Assembly: GCF_001039355.2 (NCBI RefSeq) | Contig: NW_019775744.1 | Location: 63,427-127,426, forward strand | DNA from: Lingula anatina | Taxonomy: Eukaryota > Brachiopoda > Lingulata > Lingulida > Lingulidae | Length of the DNA stretch: 64,000 nt | Reading direction: 5' to 3' | In this document: piece after piece, positions 58,893 through 64,000 of the stretch | How positions within the stretch are numbered: the first letter of the stretch is position 1 | Layout of the letters: each line of letters opens with the position of its first letter | Program-made: the position numbers and the translations under genes | The notes under the pieces: model-generated | The model's input: the letters and a program-made list of their open reading frames with translations, nothing else | The model's database searches: none | What the model was told of the DNA's origin: nothing

Positions 58893-61800
58893 TACTCACC
58901 TGCATTGCACGTGTGAAATATACTGTAATTGTATCTAACTTGATCACACTTCAAAGAGGAGTGACGTTATCCATGATGACAGCCAGCAATGGTCAACTTA
59001 AGTTAACTTTGAGGGGGGTCTGAGATAGCAAATCTCGTGTCATATGAGGCAGTGATAACTCTGATATCAATATTTATCTGATAGATGTTTAATCGTTTTT
59101 GTGATAACCATGTGCCTATTTCTCTACAAAGATATATGCCATTATAATTGCTTTTTATTTGACAAGAAATTGCATGTTATTATAAAAGAATGTTAAAATA
59201 AAACAACGAATAAATGAATAAAAAAAATTTAAATAAATTCAAAAGGAGTTTATATAGGATTTACTTTTATAAATATATATAAATAAATAGAGGAAAGACC
59301 AGATATATGCTTATGCATTTACGCTGTAAACAGTATTGTATAGGCTCCATTGAACCCGGGTGCCAAACATTTCCCTACTATAAAATAAATCCATTCTTTC
59401 ATAACCTGGACATTTTAATAACTGATCGCAACATGGCATTTAACAACACGTTGTGTAATTATTTTCTATTTGGCTTGAAGGTAGGGACATATCATATGTG
59501 TTTATAACAATCAATGATTTACAAGTTTTTTAGCAGAATGATAAGAATCTATCGTTACCTCATGAACGAGTCATAATTTAAGATACATTCAAATTAGGAA
59601 GATTGGCAGAGGCGTTTTAATATTTGGTTTTAACGTGAGATTGGCTGGTGAGCTTGGTGAGATTAAACAATGTTTGTGAATTTCAAAATATGTGAACTTG
59701 TTTATGCACCGAACAAGAGTGTTTGAGTTCAGGTCAATTAAATACATACTTCATCTTATTTGATTGGTTGTTTTCAATAATACTAAATAAAATTCTCTCC
59801 GATTTCCTCTTAGCCCATTTATCCCTTAACTCTTCACTTCAGAAGTTGTTTGTTTGTACATCTTCGAAAATTGAGTAAGTCTTGAAAACGAAATGAACTA
59901 ATGAAACAGACGCGGACTATGTTAAACCCGGCACTTGTCAATCTCAATGAGAATCTCTTCGTAAATTTGATCGACGCCAAAAGGTAATCACTCCCATTAA
60001 CCATCCAGACTCCTGGCTCCATCCATCCAGGTAGGCTATCACACATGGATGCTCCTCGTGTCATTTGAAATATCCGTGCGCGGGGCTGACTATACGAAAT
60101 TAAGGGGGCCCCTCGAGGGAGTTTGTAATGTAAGCCTCTTTGCGCTGCTCCTGAGACGCAAAGAGCGTTGAGGTATCAACAGATTAGTCCGCCTTACTGC
60201 GCAACATCAACAAGGCAACAGAAAGATGAATACACGGATTGTGGTGCAAATCCGCACTGCTAAACCCCTCCAAGCCCCCACTTCCGGGAGAAAATCCCGT
60301 CTTTGTTGACGTACATGATGACTTCGGAGATTAACGAAGGCTAAGTATGGTCTTTTCTTTTTTTGTTTTGCATTTTCCTGTCAAGTTTACACAACAGGTT
60401 TAAACAAACAAACAAAAAATGTCAACATATGATGAAAGTTTGTTATATTCAATTCACTTTATTTCTGTACTGGTACATAGATTGTCATGACCTTGTACAA
60501 TATGATATACTAATGACGATACAATACAGCTAGTGCATTACCATTTCTCTAGTTGGTATTATGTTGCCTAACCATTTGTGAAGGAAAAAATATAATAAAT
60601 AAATAAATGAATAAATAGCAGTAAAAATAAGATACTGAATACAGCATATTTATTTATAAAAAACTTTCTTTTTTACATTCTCATTTACCCATGAAGATGT
60701 ATACGTTGCAATGAATACAGCAAAAATTAAAAAAAAAAAACTCAATTAGTAGAAGACGCTCTTATGAATTACATAAAAACGCAAATAGTTCAAATTAAAT
60801 GACAAACATATCCACAGATTTCAAGGAAAAAAACTGAAAAAATAAACTCCTGGAAAATGTCAGTGGCGTGTCTATACTGCACTCACTTTCCATGCCTTGG
60901 CGAGAACGGTTTCTGTTTCGAAAATCAAAATAATGATATGCGGCTTGTAATTTACAGTGGTATTAATTTCGACTGTGTATGCTGTAAGATTTCTCCACAG
61001 TTATTGTGAATAATTGCTTTTAGCTACCGGTACTAACATTATTTCCGGCATCGTTATGTCACGATCATCTTGTTTCATTAGATCTTTTCTCAGCATAGAT
61101 TAGAAGATTTTCTGATCACAGTGCTAATACTGGCCATTTATCTTTTTGTTCACCAGGAATATTTGGCAGAATAGTTATATTCACATTCTCAGCGGGCAAA
61201 GAGATTGCTTTCGTTTCTGCCTATAAAACGAGAATTGACTTAAAAACAGGAGTTATAGAGAACTCTTCGGGGCTGAAAAAACGTGACATCACTCGTCTAC
61301 ACGCGCCACGCGACGCTGCCCCATCACAAGCCCTGACAACGTCCTTTCCTCTGCCGCTGAGCCGAGTGACCGTTAACTGAAATTCTTTGATCAAAATTCC
61401 TTTAAACAAATTCGCACCTGAACTTGGGGGGAAATCAAACTGACTAGAGCATCAGGTGTGAGATGAAGCCTTCTTAAAGCAGATCTCACGGGCTGAAAAA
61501 ACAAACCATCAGCAGGAGGCCTCGTCGAGATGCTGCGGTGTTTGTAAATTTCAGGGAAACTGACACGACTCTGACACGAGTGTACGCGCCGTTTCTGGTT
61601 TTGCAATTTCCACGTGGATGAAATATTCGCCTCCGCCAACCTGACAGCCGTGTAGACCCTCGTGTGAAGATGGTTACTGCCGAATCCATTACGTGCAGGC
61701 CAAATTGAAATAACGGGCGGCGTGAGCTGCTCGAAGTAAGCTGGGTGGTTACAACAAAACCACTCGTAATAATTTCCCCTGAAAGCACCTGCCAGCTGAG

Positions 61801-63832
61801 ATGTTGACAGCACACGTGGAATTCTCACTAGTCGAAATAAACACACACAGGGGCCATGGCGCTCTCTTCCCCGGCCCCAGAGATGCATTATGAAACGATC
61901 CACGAACTGAACATACGCTATCCTGTTCAAAACACACGCAGCGTCATACATTTATATTTAATCCACAAAAAATCGGAATTTAGTCCAAGAAAAATTATTT
62001 TCCTGGCCCTGACGAGAACGTTACAGGGACGCAGTGTGTCTTCTTAATGGAACGGGCAGGATGCAGTAATAGGAATTTGAGCTCTAGTCTTGCCAAGTAA
62101 AATAACGGTCTTGGAAAGTCAAACAAACTCTCCCCCACTAGTTCTGCAATTAACTTGCTGAGGGATTAAACGGTTGATGAGGAAAACTGACTAGTTCAGC
62201 TATTAAAAGGGGAGGGGCAGGTGAAATGGATGCCTACAACGCAGTTGGGAAATTACGTGCGTAAGAGAAGTTTTTTCTGTGTTGTGTGAACAGATAGAAA
62301 TCAAGTGGTAGCTATTTTCTTTTCCGCAGTTTAGTTAGTCTTGAAGACTTTTAACATATATCATTTTCCCTGCCAGCGACGAAATTGAGAGAAGTTAAAA
62401 GAGATTACAGTGTTTTTTTTCAGAAATCATCTCTTTTAGTAAATTTCTCAATCAAGTTAACAAGAATAAAATATGTTAATGTGTTCCTCAATGTCTAGAA
62501 ATACAGAACATGAAAAATATCTGATCGTTGTTGGAATTTATTATTTTTAATTCTTCGGAAAACATGCTGTGCTCTATGGTATTTTCATGTGTCGGTTTTG
62601 ACCTGTTGGTGGAAATATATATCCTTTTCCGTCAATCCACTGAAACCAAAGCGCACTGTGGCGGTAACCAAAAACGTGGTAATAGAATTGAATAACAATG
62701 CAATTTTAAATGAAAAATAATTCCAATTGGTATTTTGATATGCATGAATGCTTGTTCAAGTGTCTATTATTCAGCATTTTATTGAAGTCCCGAACAGATA
62801 AGGTTTATATAAAAAAGTATAACAAAAAAAATTTTTGGAACACTAATGCGCTGTGCTCAAATTAAATAAGTCAAATAGAATAATCGAATGTACGTTGTTT
62901 CCGATATTTTTCAAATTCGCGCTTCAGTATAAAGCTATCTATAAGATATGCCCCCAACCCACATGATATTTCACTCCGAGATTATGAGATCATGCTTATT
63001 TATTCTTTTTTTCTGCATTACAACTTCGAGCGTTATTAATAATTAGGCCCTACTACAATTACTGTAGACAACTTTTATCTTCACATTTCATTGAAGTTAT
63101 ACTTGGTAGTAATGATTGCAGCAGTACAGAAATAAATTGACATAAATTGAGTTGAATGAAGGGAGTGCCTGTCAAACCGAACACCAAACTTTTCTTTAAT
63201 TTAAATATGGTTATGACTCTCGTAGTTAGATACCTTCTCTCCCGTAAGCAATATTACATGACCCGTAAAAAGTTAACCCCAGAAAACAGTATTCATTTAT
63301 CATCTATCGATAGAAAGATTGTAATTTTTTGTAATTTTTTGCAAACTATTTTCCGTCTTATGCTAAGTTAAACAAAAAATCGTGACAGAAAGAGAGATCA
63401 ATTAGCTTTGTCCAACAATGTTTCGGTGTCCAAATCAATATGTTTTATTCATTTGTAACATTTGTATAAAATAGTCAACACTGGTTCCGTTTTTCTCTTC
63501 TAACCGCAGATGTTTTATAAGATGTCAACTAATCTTCTGTAGCGCTGTTTTGATTTTAGAATCCCTCTTCAGATCTGTTGTAAAAGTCTTCTTGTTTCAA
63601 CACACGTAAACGCCAGACGTTATATTTGCGAAGATAACATTTTATAATTTATGTACAAAGGAATTCCTGGAATGATTTAATTACCCTAGGCTATAAAACA
63701 TAAAACTGACACCTTCTTAATTTATGTTTCAAGTAAAATATGTGAAGCAGACAGAATACAAGGAATCTCTTATTAAGACTCCCCCAGAAAGGCATTCACG
63801 CTCAACAAACCAAAACAGTTTTGTCCTCAATT

Positions 63833-63848
63833 CCGCTAGATGGCGCTG
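63833..63848. promoter_or_regulatory. CTCF-like motif
   Basis: CCGCTAGATGGCGCTG matches the core of the bilaterian CTCF consensus (AGATGGCGC with flanking CC and T-G). One motif in AT-rich DNA may be chance. Confidence 0.3.
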
Positions 63849-64000
63849 ACATGCACGCCCAGTAATTCTCTGTTCACCTCATCTTGCCAGATAATAAAAA
63901 ATATGTGTAACTTAATCGTTTCTATATGTATTTAATCTCGAGTCATTTAGGTCGGGCAAGGGCAGCGTTGTGGTACTTTGGCCAGGCACGATGGCAGACA

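Larger units (their letters stand above)
58056..64000. other. Right end: no supported gene, some possible regulatory DNA
   Basis: Contains CRE-like motifs (58453-58522), three CACGCCC boxes (58850-58890), CpG-rich blocks at about 60070-60320 and 61260-61900, and a CTCF-like motif at 63833-63848. Long minus-strand frames at 61391-61951 overlap one another and yield no recognisable protein. Confidence 0.4.

Noticed and set aside
61391-61951. 186-residue minus-strand open frame and overlapping frames
   Set aside because: Several frames on the same strand are open together because of GC-rich sequence. None shows domains, and codon character is not convincing.

Overview
This window is animal nuclear DNA. 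Genes are split by GT/AG introns, tRNA-Tyr genes carry introns, promoters have TATA boxes, and polyA signals are visible. Microsatellites, MITE-like inverted-repeat elements and a tRNA-derived SINE are common, and the base composition is AT-rich. The gene content (a multiplied carbohydrate-sulfotransferase family, an ankyrin/death-domain adaptor, small secreted EF-hand and lineage-restricted secreted proteins) suggests a marine invertebrate, plausibly a mollusc or other lophotrochozoan. The species cannot be fixed from sequence alone. The N runs at 12246-12841 and 40112-40124 are flanked by repeated sequence and look like haplotype or assembly duplications.

Left part (1-10.5 kb). The end of an unrecognised gene (1-129) is followed by a 15-exon gene on the + strand (2560-10279) that I could assemble exon by exon. 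It encodes a predicted 584-residue secreted protein with a signal peptide. Its body is an internal tandem duplication: exons 2-7 and exons 9-14 match in order, phase and nearly in length (121/120/117/74/112/183 versus 124/120/117/71/112/129 nt). Two cysteines sit at identical positions in each copy, and a basic cleavage site precedes each copy. I do not recognise the family. This is the best candidate for an undescribed system. Two tRNA-Tyr genes lie antisense in its introns 1 and 4.

11-15.6 kb (- strand). A three-exon gene encodes a 521-residue protein of ankyrin repeats followed by a C-terminal death domain. Its last exon and 3' flank appear a second time next to the assembly gap.

21.7-38.3 kb. 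This is a segmentally duplicated cluster. Four intact two-exon type II membrane carbohydrate sulfotransferases (each 419 aa, - strand) are spaced about 3.1-3.6 kb apart. An older, broken copy at about 21.7-22.6 kb is interrupted by a foldback element and a SINE. Between the broken and the intact copies sits a + strand gene for a small secreted two-EF-hand protein with a Lys-Arg cleavage site. The spacers between the intact sulfotransferases are decayed copies of this EF-hand gene's introns without its coding exons. The amplified unit was therefore probably a sulfotransferase plus EF-hand gene pair.

38.3-64 kb. This is mostly intergenic or intronic DNA with repeats. A few exon-like segments have good splice sites and coding-like translations (for example 49266-49394, 49958-50107, 55164-55251, 57917-58055), but I could not join them into a recognised gene. 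Possible regulatory motifs are CRE-like sites near 58.5 kb, three GCCACGCCCC boxes at 58.85 kb and a CTCF-like site at 63.83 kb.
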